From NCBI GenBank assembly GCA_037974335.1, contig CM075760.1, forward strand, positions 59,402,515-59,466,514: 64,000 nt of DNA. The letters run 5' to 3'. The DNA is from Prionace glauca (taxonomy: Eukaryota > Chordata > Chondrichthyes > Carcharhiniformes > Carcharhinidae). Numbering within the stretch: the stretch's first letter is position 1; each line of letters starts with the position of its first letter. The notes under the pieces were generated by a model. It had not been told where the DNA came from and did not search any database. It saw nothing but the letters and a program-made list of their open reading frames with translations. The position numbers and the translations under genes were made by a program. This document shows positions 10,814-22,109 of the stretch, piece after piece.

Positions 10814-11084
10814 GAGCTTTCACTATTTTCTCACCATCACCATTCATAAGCGAACCGTTGCGGGTTGGCAATAGGTTCGTTGGGCATCAATTGAAAAATG
10901 CCCTCAAGTGTTACCGGCTGCACTGTTGTCTGTTGTCACCGACATTATTTAATGACTATTGACTACCGACATCTTACATACAGCATTGTATACATACTTC
11001 CATTATACCATTAAGCTTAACAATTAGAATCCAGACATGAATTTGTGACCGAGCATTTGTTCCAATTCCATATCCCTGCTTCCA

Positions 11085-11560
11085 TTCATTATTCCATAGA
11101 TCAAAAATCTGTCAAACCCAAACTGAAATGTGTTCAATGATGGAGCATCTACAGCCCTCTGGCATACAGAATTTCAAAGATTCACTACCCTTTGAGTGAA
11201 GCAATTTCTCCTCATCGCAGTCCTGAATTATCAGCGCCTTATCCTGAGATTGTGCCCCGTGTTTTATATTCCCGGATCAGGGAAAATAATGTCTCAGTCT
11301 CCACCTTATCAAACTCATAGGATCATAGAATCCCTGCAGGTTTCCAATGCTAACAATTCCTTCTCATTAAAGCTGTTGAGAATTTCCAGCATTTTCTGTT
11401 TTTGATTCAGTTTCCAGCATCCTCAGATTTTGCTCTTATTTTGTCTAAAATGCGGGGATCCAAACTGCACACAATATTCCAAATGTGGTCTCAACAAAAC
11501 CCTGAATAACTGTAGAAAGGCTTCAAACACTTCAAAACTTAACTCCGTGCTGAAGATTGG
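11085..11560 (-). repeat. Degraded CR1-like LINE 3' part with an inserted repeat
   Basis: The minus strand carries the CR1 C-terminal block (AAAGATTCACTACCC and TTTGAGTGAAG complements). Near 11,310-11,440 it is interrupted by an unrelated interspersed repeat (words TGAGAATTTCCAGCATTTTC). The inverted partner at 57,945-58,380 has the same insertion, so that insertion came before the block B duplication. Confidence 0.8.
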
Positions 11561-12160
11561 AAGGAGAGTTTGACAGTGGATAATTGGCACTGTGTACATT
11601 CCTGTAATCAGTAACTGGATCAGGAAGATGAGATATCTGTGTCTCTTTGTACTGTCATCTCTAAACTCCAGTTCCTCTCAATGCCGTGTGTCATATATTA
11701 GCTTTCCCTGCTTTCCAGGCAAAGCTCGGGTTCACCAACTGTCTGTGTCTATGTCAAGTAGCTAATTGACCCTGGGAGCTGGACAGCCAGAGGGAGCTGA
11801 ATGAGAGGAAGCGACAGAAACAGAAAGAGAAGTGATATGATAGTGTTTCGTAATGATTTGTGTCAGTTGCTCTCCACGATGAATGCCTGCAGTGTGTTAC
11901 CCTGTAAGTTTCACAGAGGCCGCACTGATGAGTTTGTTGGGGGTTTGGAAACTGCAAGTGTCACGTAAGCAGCTCACTGTCTATTTCATCTTCCAGCTAA
12001 GAGGATTCGCTGTTTTCATTGGCTGAAGCAATCACTTGTGTGTGGTATAAACACGACAATCTGAAGGATAAACTTGCATTTGATGAATAAAAAGCCCGAA
12101 ATAAAATAAAAAGCAGGCGATTCATGGATAAATTAATATTTTAAAGCGCTTTAATCAACT

Positions 12161-12232
12161 TCCATGGTGGTCTAGTGGTTAGGATTCGGCGCTCTCACCG
12201 CTCTGGCCCGGCTTCGATTCCCGGTTAGGGAA
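12161..12232 (+). tRNA. tRNA-Glu (CTC), possibly decayed
   Basis: This 72 nt gene has the vertebrate Glu signature TGGTCTAGTGGTTAGGATTC, loop CTCTCAC (anticodon CTC) and T-arm TTCGATTCCCGG. Mispairings are visible: one A/G in the acceptor stem, weak pairs at the base of the anticodon stem (C opposite C), and one lost pair at the top of the T-stem. It may be weakly active or a recent pseudogene. Confidence 0.75.
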
Positions 12233-12691
12233 TGTAGGTTTATTGCTGTACAACAATCCTGCGTTACTTCCAGTTCTGTGGGAATCAGTGCCAGGGAGAT
12301 TTCTTCTTTTGTGTCTGAATTGGAAATGTCACATGAAAAGAACGTTAAAAAAAGAGAGCGATCGGTTACAAAGCGCTGATGATACAAAATGCCGATGCGG
12401 GTTAAAATCTGGCTATTAATGGGGTAAATATTATTTTTTCTACTGTCACAAATATCTCTCTGATCTGGGTCCAAATCTCGGGCTCAATGACAAGAACACC
12501 TTTAAGTGAATTAAGCAGTAAACTCCGTCCCCCCCGCCACCTCCAGTGAAGTGGGGCCAGTTTTCACTCAGAAACAGTAAGTGTGAGATTAACAGCGCGG
12601 GTTGGAAAAGATTCAGTTTGAGCGGTGACGCTGCCGGGGGAATGGAGAGGTGGAGTTCACCCAGAAAAGCAGCAAAGTTCAAAAACAATTG

Positions 12692-12762
12692 CGCCCACTG
12701 TGGGGCTGGAACCCATGGTCCATTAACTCTGATAAGATAATGTTGATCAGCAGAACTTCCAC
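12692..12762 (-). pseudogene. tRNA-Lys-like pseudogene
   Basis: The minus-strand 3' half (CATGGGTTCCAGCCCCACAG followed by TGGGCG) matches the T-arm and acceptor 3' strand of tRNA-Lys. The 5' half is unrecognisable. About 220 bp of sequence downstream of it matches the downstream flank of the better tRNA-Lys at 48,384-48,456. Confidence 0.65.
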
Positions 12763-12840
12763 AAGATGGATTATCGCAGGCTGATACCAACACTGCACTT
12801 TGAATGCAGTGAGCTGCAGTAACATTGAACGCAGTAGAAA

Positions 12841-13138
12841 GGGCGGCACAGTGATTAACACTGATGCCTCACAGCGCCAGGGACACAGGTTAAATTTCTG
12901 TCGTCACTGTCTTGCGAAGTTTGCACGTTCTCACCATGTCTGCGTGGGTTTCTTCCGATTACTCCGCTTTCTTTTCCAAAGAACTGTGGGTTAAGTTTAG
13001 CCATGCTGAATTGACCCTAGTGCTGGCGGGATTAGCAGGGTAAATGTATTGGTTTACGGGAATCGGACGTGGGTGGGAATATTGTTGGCGTGGATTCAAC
13101 GGGCCAAATGGCCTTCTTCTGTACTGTCGAGATTCTCT
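12841..13138 (+). mobile_element. tRNA-derived SINE
   Basis: Begins GGGCGGCACAGTGATTAAC and ends CTTCTTCTGTACTGTCGAG. It belongs to the same family as the element at 2,503 and lies inside tandem unit 1. Confidence 0.85.
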
Positions 13139-13346
13139 GAGAATATATTATTATTCATTTTGACTGGAGGAGCCAAAAAGGACAATGCAAATATAAATTG
13201 CTGTGAGTAATTGTCGGGATTATGGAGTGGGACAGATTTTTTCTCTTCGTTGTTGAAACTGGCACCAATATCACTCATGTTTTCGATCAGAAAATAATTC
13301 CAACTCCACTTAACTTGTTTGCTACAGGAAAATAATATATCTTCAT

Positions 13347-13411
13347 TTCCTGACCGGGAATTGTATCACTGCTGTGAAAGTGCCGAACCCCAACCCGCAG
13401 ATCTCCAGGGA
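13347..13411 (-). pseudogene. tRNA-Glu-like relic
   Basis: The minus strand keeps the 3' T-arm and acceptor words (TTCCCGGTCAGGAA) and a 5' stub TCCCTGGAGAT. The anticodon region is scrambled and the gene is shorter than 72 nt. It is paralogous to 14,640-14,704. Confidence 0.65.
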
Positions 13412-13869
13412 AACTGCCTGCAAGAATTTTAATCTAATCTGTCCATGCTAAATTGGCGTTTTATTTCTATTTCAGCATTTTCTTTTTATGTACCAGGGAC
13501 AAGTCTGTCTGACAAATGCCTCTCGATATAAACAAGTGTACTGCGGATGCTGGAATCTGAAACGAGAATAGACAATGCTCGAAAATCTCAAAAGGCCTGA
13601 AAAATACCTGTGAAGAGAAAATAGGACTAACGTTTAAAATCTGGATGAGTCTTCGTCAGAGCTGAAGACCAAGACATTTGGAAGAGATTTATGCTGTAAT
13701 TTTGAGGGATATGGGTATGGGGTGGGTGGCAAAAGTATCACATATAAATGCAAAAACAAAGGGAATGTAAATGGTAGTGATCATGACTAAGAAGGGTGTT
13801 GCTGGTCGCCAACTCAGAGATCAGAATGTGGAAATGGCAGGGCAAAGGAAATGTAAGAGATGGCCCGAG

Positions 13870-13912
13870 CGGGATGGAGGGAGGGAGGGAGGGAGGGAGG
13901 GAGAGACAAGAT
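13870..13912. repeat. (GGGA)n microsatellite
   Basis: A run of GGAGGGAGGGAGG repeats followed by GAGAGACAAG, inside the spacer between the two tandem units. Confidence 0.95.
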
Positions 13913-14171
13913 GGGAAATGAGATTTTAAATAAACAATGCAAAAATGAAAATTAATATATATAGAAGATATAAAACGATAAAAAGTAAATAAATAAGATA
14001 GAATGAAATAAAACAAAATAAATGGAATTGGGTTGAAGATGGAGGAGAGGAGATGATCTGAAGTTGTTAAACTCAATGATTAGTCCTGTACGCAGTAAGT
14101 GTCGAATTGGGAGATCGGGCGATATTCCTCCAGTTTGCAGTGAGCTGCAGTAAAATTGAATGCAGTAGAAA

Positions 14172-14475
14172 GGGCAGCACGGTAGCGCAGTGGTAAGCAC
14201 TGATGCCTCTCATCGCCAGGGACTCAGGTTAAATTTCTCGGGTCACCGTCTGTGCACAGTTTGCACGTTCTCACCGTGTCTGAGTTGGTTTCCTACTGGT
14301 GTTCCCGTTCCCGTTCCAAATATGTGTGGGTTAGGTTGTTTGGCTATGCTAAAGTGGCCCAAATACCAGCGGGAATAGCGGGGAAAATATGTGGGTTGAC
14401 GGGAATAGGGCGTGGGTGGGATTGTTGTCGGTGCGGACTCGATGGAGCGAACGGCCTCCTTCTGGAGGAATCAAA
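14172..14475 (+). mobile_element. tRNA-derived SINE
   Basis: Begins GGGCAGCACGGTAGCGCAG and ends ACGGCCTCCTTCTGGAGG. It is the paralogue of the SINE at 12,841. Confidence 0.85.
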
Positions 14476-14639
14476 AGAGTCAATGCAAACATAAATTGTT
14501 GTGGGTAATTGACCCACAATTATAGAATGTATTTTTCTCTCTGCTCTTCAAACTGGTAGCAATGTCACTCATGTTTTCGATCAGGAAGTAATGCCAACTC
14601 CACTTAAACCATATACTGCAACAAAACAATAAATCTTAT

Positions 14640-14704
14640 TTCCCTGACCGGGAATCGAACCGCTGCATAAAAGCGCCGATTAAAATCCAACAGATAACCA
14701 AGGA
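14640..14704 (-). pseudogene. tRNA-Glu-like relic
   Basis: Minus strand begins TCCTTGGTTATCTG and ends GGTTCGATTCCCGGTCAGGG. The T-arm is still perfect but the anticodon arm has lost its stem, and the total is only about 65 nt. Confidence 0.7.
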
Positions 14705-14894
14705 AACTGCTTGCAAGAATCTAATCTATTCATGCGAATTTGGCGTTGTGTTTCTATTTCAGCAGGAGTGTTTTTTTTGTATACCAGGGGCAAGTCTGTC
14801 TGATAAGTGCCTCTTGATATAAAGAAATTTACTGCGGAAACTGAAACAAGAATAGAAAATGCTGGAAAATCTCAACAGGTCTGAAAGCCTCTGT

Positions 14895-14985
14895 GAACAG
14901 TGAATAGAGATCTTATTGAATGGCGGGGCAGGCTCGAAGGGCCAGATGGCCTACTCCTGCTCCTATTTCTTATGTTCTTATGTTC
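14895..14985 (+). repeat. CR1-like LINE 3' tail
   Basis: Contains TTGAATGGCGGGGCAGGCTC and ends in TTATGTTCTTATGTTC. This is a tail-only copy inserted in tandem unit 2. Confidence 0.85.
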
Positions 14986-15129
14986 GATGTCTGGATAACC
15001 GTTCGTCAGAGCTGAAGTCAAAGAAATTAGGACGATATTATAATATACTGGCGAGGGGTGTAAGTGTGGAATGGGTGACAAAGGTGTCACATATAAATAC
15101 CAAAACAAAGGGAATTTAAATTGTTGTGA

Positions 15130-15445
15130 TCACATGCAGTGGAGTTTAAACTAGAGGGCATTGGTTAAAGGTGAGAGGGGAGAGATGTAAAAGAGTCCAG
15201 AGGGACATTTTTTTCACACAAATGGTCATGAGTGTCTGGAACAAGCTGCCAGAAATAGTAGTAGAGGCGGGTACAATTTTGTCTTAAAAAAAAGCTTAGA
15301 CAGTTACATGAGTAAGATGGCTATCGATGGTTATGGGCCAAACGTGGGCAATTGGGACTAGTTTATTAGTTTAAAAAGGGCGACATGGACATGTTGGGCA
15401 GAAGGGCCTGCTTCCATGCTATAAACCTCTGTAACTCTATGACTC
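15130..15445 (+). repeat. CR1-like LINE 3' end (second subfamily)
   Basis: Contains GAGTTTAAACTAGAGGGCA and the GTGTCTGGAACAAGCTGCC region of the C-terminal ORF2, and ends CTCTGTAACTCTATGACTCT. It is the same subfamily as 38,605-39,370. Confidence 0.82.
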
Positions 15446-17013
15446 TATTTCATCTTTCTGATTCTCCCGGATACTGATTACAGATGAGTCAGCCTCCGAT
15501 TGAAATGGATGAAGGAGATATCAGTATGCTGGGTTGTAAAATGCAATTGGCTGAGCAACTTGTCAGGAAATATTATTGATGTATGTTTACTTGATTTTTA
15601 AACTAATATGAGACGGGAATGATCGACAAGAAAATCTATAATTGATCTGTTATTGATTGTACATGTTAGATTCATTGGAAAGGCCCTGCCGCTGTATTCC
15701 AAAGCCATTTAACCCTTTTGGTCAACTCCGAGCAGCTGCTTGTTGCGTTTTTATTCAGAGATATCTGCCTCGTGAGTTTTATATTGTTTGTAGTTAAAGA
15801 TAGTATTGGTCACCTCAAATTATCCCACAATACTAGTCATAATTAGGAAATTTGTAATCTATTGTGTACTTTCGTGAAATACACATCAGACCCTTGGTTT
15901 CACCTCACGGTTTGCACCTCTGTTCTGTGTGAGTTCTCTATCTAGCTTGTGTTATGCCTGCTTTGAAAATATTTCATCGAACCATGTATAGAGAAATTCA
16001 CCGTTAACCGACGCTGTAACGACTCTGATAGTGTTTTTAAGGGGCAGTGTAAAGGACACGATTTCCGGCGTTGGCCTCTGATGAAGCAGAGCCTTTGCTG
16101 TTCAGAATTAACTGAAACTCGTCAGTGGCAGACCAGTTTATGAGTTAAATCACCGATGCCTCCTCATTGTTCACTCATTCTGTCTCTGGATTTTATCATA
16201 AAAAGGCAGAGATGAAGGTGTATTTACACGGATGGGTCACTGGGTGGCGCAGTGACTCTTTCACTAAACGGCTTTAAGTTCAACTACATCCCACAAATGA
16301 CTGGGGGAACATGTCTGTCTGGGAAATGGGGGAAACCCTACAATAGGGAAAATGGAGCTGAGTTGATGGGGTTTGAACTACGGAATTATGCCAAGCCAGA
16401 GATGGTTGAAGTTTTATTCAATATTTATTTTTTAAAAATCAGAGAATCTTTTACAGCAAAATTATTTTTTAAAGTTAGAAAAGTGACATAACGATCGAGC
16501 TTCACATTGAGAACAGAACACGTACAGGGAATCCGTCAATATTTGTACATTTGTTACACACACCAGAAAGAGAAAACAGGACCTTATTAGAAAGAGGAAT
16601 TAACAAATGTGAATAATGATAAGAGTTTCTTATCAATACATGATATATAAACTAGGGGGAAACTATTAACCACAATTACATTATAACACAGAAACCTCCT
16701 ACATTTCACAATAAAAACTGAAATTACGTCTATCATGCATCAGTTACAGATTCAGAATGATAAACTGAGAGAATTTTTCTGATGGAGTCACCAAGGGTAG
16801 ATATTGTATTTGTGTCATTCAGAGATATTGATAATCATATGGGGTAAATCTACCGCGTCCAGAGTTCAACTCATCACTTGATCCGTACAAGAAAGATACA
16901 ATAATGAAGCAGATGTTTCTGATGCAGTACAGTAATATTAGACGTTTTAATCAGTGAAACATGGAGCGATTTTTCAAACCCATTCTGCCAGTTTGAAATG
17001 TGAGTGAATTGAA
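15446..17013. other. 3' flank of the IgM cluster, including the presumed membrane-form 3'UTR
   Basis: No gene or repeat was recognised. On the minus strand, AATAAA occurs at 16,429-16,424 and 16,418-16,413, about 590 nt after the membrane-exon stop. These are the best candidates for the membrane-form polyadenylation signal. The distance is inferred, not demonstrated. Confidence 0.55.
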
Positions 17014-17150
17014 TCATTTCACCTTGACCAGAGTGACTGCAGTGCTGTATAAAATGCTCAGTAAGAACAGGGCGATGAACGTGGAAGCGGTTGTCCAGAT
17101 GTTGCTGTTGTCATCCTCACTGTCGTTAATCCAGTTGGGGTCCATGGAGT
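17014..17150 (-). CDS. IGHM: IgM membrane exon (spacer, transmembrane helix, KVK tail)
   Basis: The acceptor CTCCTTTAG precedes position 17,150. Joined in phase 1 to the cryptic donor in C4, the exon encodes an acidic spacer ([11 protein letters not shown]), the transmembrane segment beginning [15 protein letters not shown] and continuing [10 protein letters not shown], then the cytoplasmic tail V-K-V-K and TGA. The W-T-T-A-S-T-F and Y-S-T-x-V-T-L words are the conserved mu-chain membrane signature that contacts the Ig-alpha/beta signalling pair. In mammals the last two codons lie in a separate M2 exon. Here they read straight on to a stop in the same exon. A splice at AAG|GTGAAA is conceivable but a poor donor. 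The exon lies about 4.1 kb downstream of C4, and its use would give the B-cell surface form. Confidence 0.96.
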
Positions 17151-17154
17151 CTAA

Positions 17155-18905
17155 AGGAGGGAGACCAGGAAATGAAATTAGATTATTTATCCAGGGAATC
17201 TTATTGTTGTTTTTCTTTCCCCGTTCTCCTTCATAAACCGTTAATTTATTCTCTTGAATAATTTTCAATGCATATCTACTGTTAAATTCAGGACACTCAG
17301 GAACGGATCTCCATGATTATTTTCACACCTGATCTTTATTGACATTACTTAGACAGTCTATGTCAGAAAGCACTGAAGATGTTTTCTTGAGTGTTATTTC
17401 ATTTTTGAACTGTTTGCCACTATCCCTCATTGAAGAACATTTAAACTGATGTCAAGAAAAGTTCACTGATCAATGATTGTTTTCACAGATGGTTATTGAT
17501 CTGTAAACTGTGAATGCTGCTGTTTAAGAGCCGGGATGCAATTTTTGATCTTTTCTCATTGATGGTGGAAATGGTTAGTAGATCATTAGCTTAAATTCAG
17601 TTTCTCAATGTGTTTATCGGTGCAATTTGCATTTGTATGCGTATGCATGAGCATCTCGCAGTCTGCATGAACCTTTGGTCCTGCGTGAATGTATGTGCAT
17701 GAGAGTTAATGAACGTGTTCATCTGCCTGTGTTTGTTGATTTGTGTAGTTGTATGTCTGCGTCTGTGTACATTTTATTCTGCTGACATCGTGGCTGTATG
17801 GTTCTTATTGTGTGAAGTCTATATATATTTACTAACGCCACTCACAATATGTGCTTGTGATCATGCCTATTTTAATGTGTTAATTTTTGTCACACCAGTA
17901 TGGTTTCCTTCCCATTCTCTGTATGTCTGTTCGTCCGTCTGTTTGTCTGCATGTCTGTTAACATGTTAGTGAATGTGTATCCGTGTTTATAGCTCTTCAT
18001 AACGATGTGTTGATGTATGTTTGTGTTTCCGTGTGCAGCAATGTGCGCTATGATGTTCTGCTCTGTATGAGCATGATAATGTTTTGCGTGTAAACGTTTG
18101 ACTCTCTGACCGGCTATACGCAGTCTGTTAATGTGTTTCTATGTATTTTCCAAGTTTCAGTGATAATGTGTAGAACATTACGTGTCTCTGTATTTATATT
18201 CCTGTCAGCGTGAACATCTGATAACATGTGTTTATCTGAGTGTATGTATGCGTTGTGTATGTATGTGGATCTGCATGCATGTGCATCTGTCTGTAATGTG
18301 AATATGCATGCATCTGTTTGAGCTTGGTTCTATGTAGCTATTCGCGTATGTTTATGTGTGTGTGTGTACGTGTGTGTTTGCATTTCCATTTGCTTGTGTA
18401 TGTGTTTGTACATATTTGATTATTTGTGTGCATGTTGTTTTTCTGCCTGTATTTACAAGTGCATGTCAATGTGCGCATGTGTGTGTGTGTACAAGTGTAT
18501 GCGTATGTGTGTGTGTGTGTAAGTGTGTGTGTATAAGTGTGTGCTGAAAGAGAGAAAAATGTATGTGTGCATGGATCTAATTGTGTCTGTGCATATTAGT
18601 GTATGTGTATATTTTTGATCGCGTATATGTTGCCCATGAGTGTATTTGTGTGACCGTCCTTGTTAATGTTCGTTTGTGCATATCTTGCATATACTTACGG
18701 TATGCATATGTGCATGCATGCATGTTTCTCTGTGTTTTTATGTATGCATTTATGTGTTTTGTGCATTTGTGTGCTTTTCTGTTTGTATTTGAATGGGCTT
18801 GTCCGTTTTTGTGTATACGTAGGTGTGTGGATGGTGGGAGAGAGGGGTATGTGCATGCGTTTGTGTGTATTTACATGTGTCTTTCCGTATTTGTGTGCAT
18901 GAGGG
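17155..18905. repeat. C4-to-membrane intron part rich in TGTG and GTATG words
   Basis: From about 17,620 to 18,900 the plus strand is dominated by TGTGTGTATG-like degenerate simple sequence without a clean unit. The open frames in it are Cys/Val-rich artefacts of the repeat. It forms part of the intron between C4 and the membrane exon. Confidence 0.85.
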
Positions 18906-18914
18906 GAATTGCTT

Positions 18915-20235
18915 GATAGGGCGGACGCAACACGGTTTCATTAAAGGGAAGTCGTGTCTGACAAATTTACTGGAGTTCTATGAGGATGTGTCTAGGGCAG
19001 TGGATAGAGGAGAGCCGGTGGATGTGGTCTTTCTGGATTTTCAGAAGGCGTTTGACAAGGTACCTCACAAGAGGTTATTGCAGAAGGTCAGGGGACATGG
19101 AGTTGGGGGTAGGGTGTTAGCATGGATAGAGGATTGGTTGTCAAATAGGAGGCAGAGAGTGGGGGTCAATGGGTGCTATTCGGATTGGCGGTTGGTGACT
19201 AGTGGGGTGCCCCAGGGGTCGGTGCTGGGGCCTCAGCTATTTACCATTTATATAGATGATCTGGAGGAGGGAACCGAGTGCAGGGTGTCGAAATTTGCTG
19301 ATGACACCAAGATTGGGGGAAAGACAAATTGTGAGGAGGGTGTGGAGAGTCTGTAGAAGGATCTAGATAGGCTTGGCGAATGGGCCAGGAAATGGCAATG
19401 GAATTTAATGTTGGCAAGTGTGAGGTGGTCCACTTTGGTAGGAGGAATGGTAGGAAGGACTATTACTTACGTGGCGAAAAACTGCAGCAGGCGACGGTGC
19501 AGAGGGACCTCGGGGTCCTTGTGCATGAGTCGCAAAAACCCTGCTTGCAGGTGCAGCAGGTGGTCAGGAAGGCGAATGGGATGCTGGCCTTCATAGCGAG
19601 GGGGATTGAATATAAAAGTAGAGAGGTCTTGCTGCAGCTGTGTAGGGCATTGGTGAGGCCGCAGCTGGAGTACTGTGTGCAGTTTTGGGCGCCGCACCTG
19701 CGCAAGGATATTTTGGCCCTGGAGGGAGTGCAGAGGAGGTTTACTAGGCTGAAACCAGAGTTGAGGGGATTGAGCTATGAGGAGAGGCTGAATAAACTAG
19801 GCTTGTACTCGTTAGAGTTTAGAAGAATGAGGGGAGATCTCATTGAGACGTATAAGATGATGAATGGGATGGATAGGATAGAGGTGGAGAGACTCTTCCC
19901 GCTCAAAAAAGACAGTAGGACTAGGGGGCACAGCCTCAAGATAAAGGGGAGGCGGTTTAGAACAGAGTTGAGGAGGAACTTCTTCACTCAAAGGGTGGTG
20001 AATCTCTGGAATTCTCTGCCCGTTGAAGTGGTGGAGGCTGCCTCGCTAAATATTTTTAAGAAGCGGGTTGATGGGTTTTTGATAAGAGAAGGGATTAAGG
20101 GTTATGGGGAGAGGGCGGGAAGGTGGAACTGAGCCACGACAGATCAGCCATGATCTTATTGAATGGCGGGGCAGGCTCGAAGGGCTCGATGGCCAACTCC
20201 TGCTCCTATTTCTTATGTTCTTATGTTCTTATGAT
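18915..20235 (+). repeat. CR1-like LINE, 5'-truncated, in the C4-membrane intron
   Basis: The copy begins inside the reverse transcriptase ([12 protein letters not shown]) and contains [20 protein letters not shown] (catalytic Asp box), [18 protein letters not shown] (catalytic FADD box), the thumb domain and the C-terminal LEYCVQFWAP and RGHSLKIKG blocks. It ends in TTATGTTCT repeats near 20,235. Two lesions break the frame: a TAG at about 19,354 and a one-base loss near 19,397. It lies antisense to the IgM gene. It is the most complete of the CR1 copies here and represents the TTATGTTCT-tailed subfamily. Confidence 0.93.
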
Positions 20236-20239
20236 TGCA

Positions 20240-21180
20240 GTGAAACTGCATGAACTGAACTGAACATGATCCAAACACGAATAACGGACTATATTTTCAG
20301 TGTCTGCTGCATACATTTCTTTTATGTGAGTGCCACGGTGATATCAGGAGAGCAAATGAAATAATTCATTTATGCATCTCAGAAACCTCAGGGACGGATC
20401 AGTGAAAATCGGGGAGGGTTCTATTATTTGTTTAAATTTGCATTATGGGAAATCAATGCCAGCACATGATTAACAGGATCAAGAGTGTTGAAACATGTTT
20501 AAACTATGTTGCATAAGTATATATGTATTACAATGAGTAAGGTAATGATATTTCAGCACCTGGAGCAAGTAAACCGGAAGATGATTTGTACTGTTGGTTG
20601 CTTATAATAGATAGCCGTCCACTTCCAAACACGCTACTTGGGGAGAGGGAGGAGAGTGAGTTCACAATTTCCCTCTCTCTACTGGTAAAACAATGTCCCT
20701 GATGGTTCTAACCACTGAGGAGGTGGAGATGCAATGGATAAATAATGACATTCCTCCTCTTTTCATTGAGGAAGCGGTGGTACATGGGTTAGCTATTGCT
20801 CCTTCCCTCTCTTTGTTGGGTGAGAAGGAATCCGGCATGTTAACAATTTCACTCTCCCACTCTCTGATGGGGCGATTGTTGCTCCATGTTTCTGTGCGAC
20901 CCTCACTTCAGTTCCCTTTGGATTTGGCGCAGTACTTAAAGCTGACATCAATGGTAAAGGCGTGGGCAATTTTGTGAAGTTATTTTGCAGAATCCTGTAA
21001 TGAATGTGCTGCACTCAGTCTCTAACCCAGATTGTACCTGAGCAGGTTAACTGATTCAACAAGACTTGGGTCCGAGACCTGAAAATATCTGATTGAAACC
21101 AAAGATATCTACTGGAAGTAAAACTGAAAAAAAATCACTGAAGCAATTGGGTATTTCATTTATCGTTGGAGGAAAGACAT
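20240..21180. other. Non-repetitive part of the C4-membrane intron
   Basis: No gene, repeat or splice signal of note was recognised. One open stretch near 20,693-20,977 has no family resemblance that I can see. Confidence 0.5.
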
Positions 21181-21186
21181 TTTATT
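21181..21186 (-). terminator. Polyadenylation signal of secreted IgM
   Basis: AATAAA on the minus strand, 40 nt past the secretory stop codon at 21,228-21,226. Use of this site ends the transcript before the membrane exon and so favours the secreted form. Confidence 0.8.
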
Positions 21187-21225
21187 CTTTTCATTGAAGT
21201 CTTTTTTAATGTAATCGAGTGATTC

Positions 21226-21617
21226 TCAATCACACGGCATAACAATATCCTTCAGTGCAAGGGAAATGTCCACAAAACTGGGTTTACCGCTGGATTTGTC
21301 AACTGTTCTGTTGATGATCTTCAAGGGAATGGCGTCATGTCCCACCACACAGGAGTAAGAAGCGCCGCTGGACCATTCCTCTGCTGCAATGAATAACAGG
21401 CTGTACATGAAGAAGGAGCTATCGCCGTTCTCCGCCACCACCTCGGTGTTCCTGTAGGTCCCGGGATTCACGGGCTTGTCGTTGACGGTCCACTTGACGA
21501 AGATCTCTCGGGGGGAGAAACCTCTCACTAAGCAGCTGAGGGAGACGAATCTCTGAGCGGAAATTTCTTCTGCCGAGGGCAGGAGGACAGAGACGACCGG
21601 TTCCCGCGGATTTGGAT
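21226..21617 (-). CDS. IGHM: IgM C4 domain exon with secretory tailpiece
   Basis: The acceptor TTTTCTGCAG precedes 21,617. The exon reads [14 protein letters not shown], then [12 protein letters not shown] (first Cys), VKWTVND (core Trp), [25 protein letters not shown] (second Cys), and N-R-T (a possible N-glycan site). The tail [15 protein letters not shown] ends I-V-M-P-C-D and TGA. The penultimate Cys is the one used for polymer assembly in secreted IgM. The tail position that carries an N-glycan in many mu chains (N-x-S) is Asp here. A cryptic donor (AGCG|GTAAAC, exon end 21,288) gives an in-phase splice to the membrane exon, replacing the tail. This is the fourth of four C domains, the count expected of IgM rather than IgW. 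Confidence 0.97.
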
Positions 21618-22109
21618 CTGCAGAAAATGTACAATAAATGTCAATAAACTGGAGAATTCTGGAGACAATGAAACTGCTGGTTAGATATCAGGAAAATGTG
21701 CTTCTCTTGTGATTTTAAATGTTTCCATTTTTGACTTCCAGCTTGGAGGAGAGGTGAACACAATTGTTTTCTCAAATAACTCAGGGAGTTGGACTGGAGA
21801 GTTTCAGAACATTTACACCACAGAATCAGGCTATTGGGCTCAACTGATCTACTTTTCTTTTTGGTTTTCTGTTTTTTATGCTCCACATCAGGCTCCTCCC
21901 TTCTGTTTTGATCTAAACCTTCAGTTCATGTTTAATTCATCAACACATCAAACTTCCCCGTAAAACTATCGACCGGCCCAGAGTCTTTTAGTTAGTAGAG
22001 TTTCCATTCAGGGGAGACCATTAATAGACTGAATATTAAATATTGACCATTACACTTACACTGGCGATCGACACTGTAACACATTTATTGTTTCAATGTC
22101 TCAGCTCAC
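21618..22109 (-). other. IGHM: Intron between C3 and C4
   Basis: An approximately 490 bp intron with a good donor (GTGAGC) and acceptor (TTTTCTGCAG). No other feature was seen. Confidence 0.9.

Larger units (their letters stand above)
10500..12495. repeat. Duplicated block B, left copy (inverted relative to 56,935-58,925)
   Basis: The match with 56,935-58,925 is continuous and inverted. It spans sequence before the tRNA-Asn, the tRNA itself, an approximately 1.3 kb spacer with a CR1 fragment, the tRNA-Glu and sequence after it. The position sums of the two tRNA pairs are nearly constant (69,448 and 69,435), so the block is colinear with few indels. A third partial copy without the Asn gene is seen near 49.1-49.8 kb, and 12,470-12,760 also resembles 48,200-48,460. 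Confidence 0.9.
12798..13755. repeat. Tandem duplication unit 1 (SINE, tRNA-Glu relic, spacer)
   Basis: This unit matches 14,132-15,130 in direct orientation, offset by about 1.33 kb. In order, each has a GCAGTGAGCTGCAGTAA word, a tRNA-derived SINE (here about 12,841-13,138), a conserved CACTCATGTTTTCGATCAG word, a tRNA-Glu relic on the minus strand (13,347-13,411), and an AAACAAAGGGAAT spacer end. No coding potential is seen. Confidence 0.85.
14132..15130. repeat. Tandem duplication unit 2
   Basis: The second copy of the unit at 12,798-13,755. It contains a SINE (about 14,172-14,475), a tRNA-Glu relic (14,640-14,704), and a CR1 3' tail inserted at about 14,895-14,985 that unit 1 lacks. That insertion is therefore younger than the duplication. 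Confidence 0.85.

Noticed and set aside
18823-20132. Reverse-transcriptase open frames as a host gene
   Set aside because: They are a 5'-truncated CR1-like LINE with a stop and a frameshift. The same sequence recurs at 40.7 and 55.6 kb.
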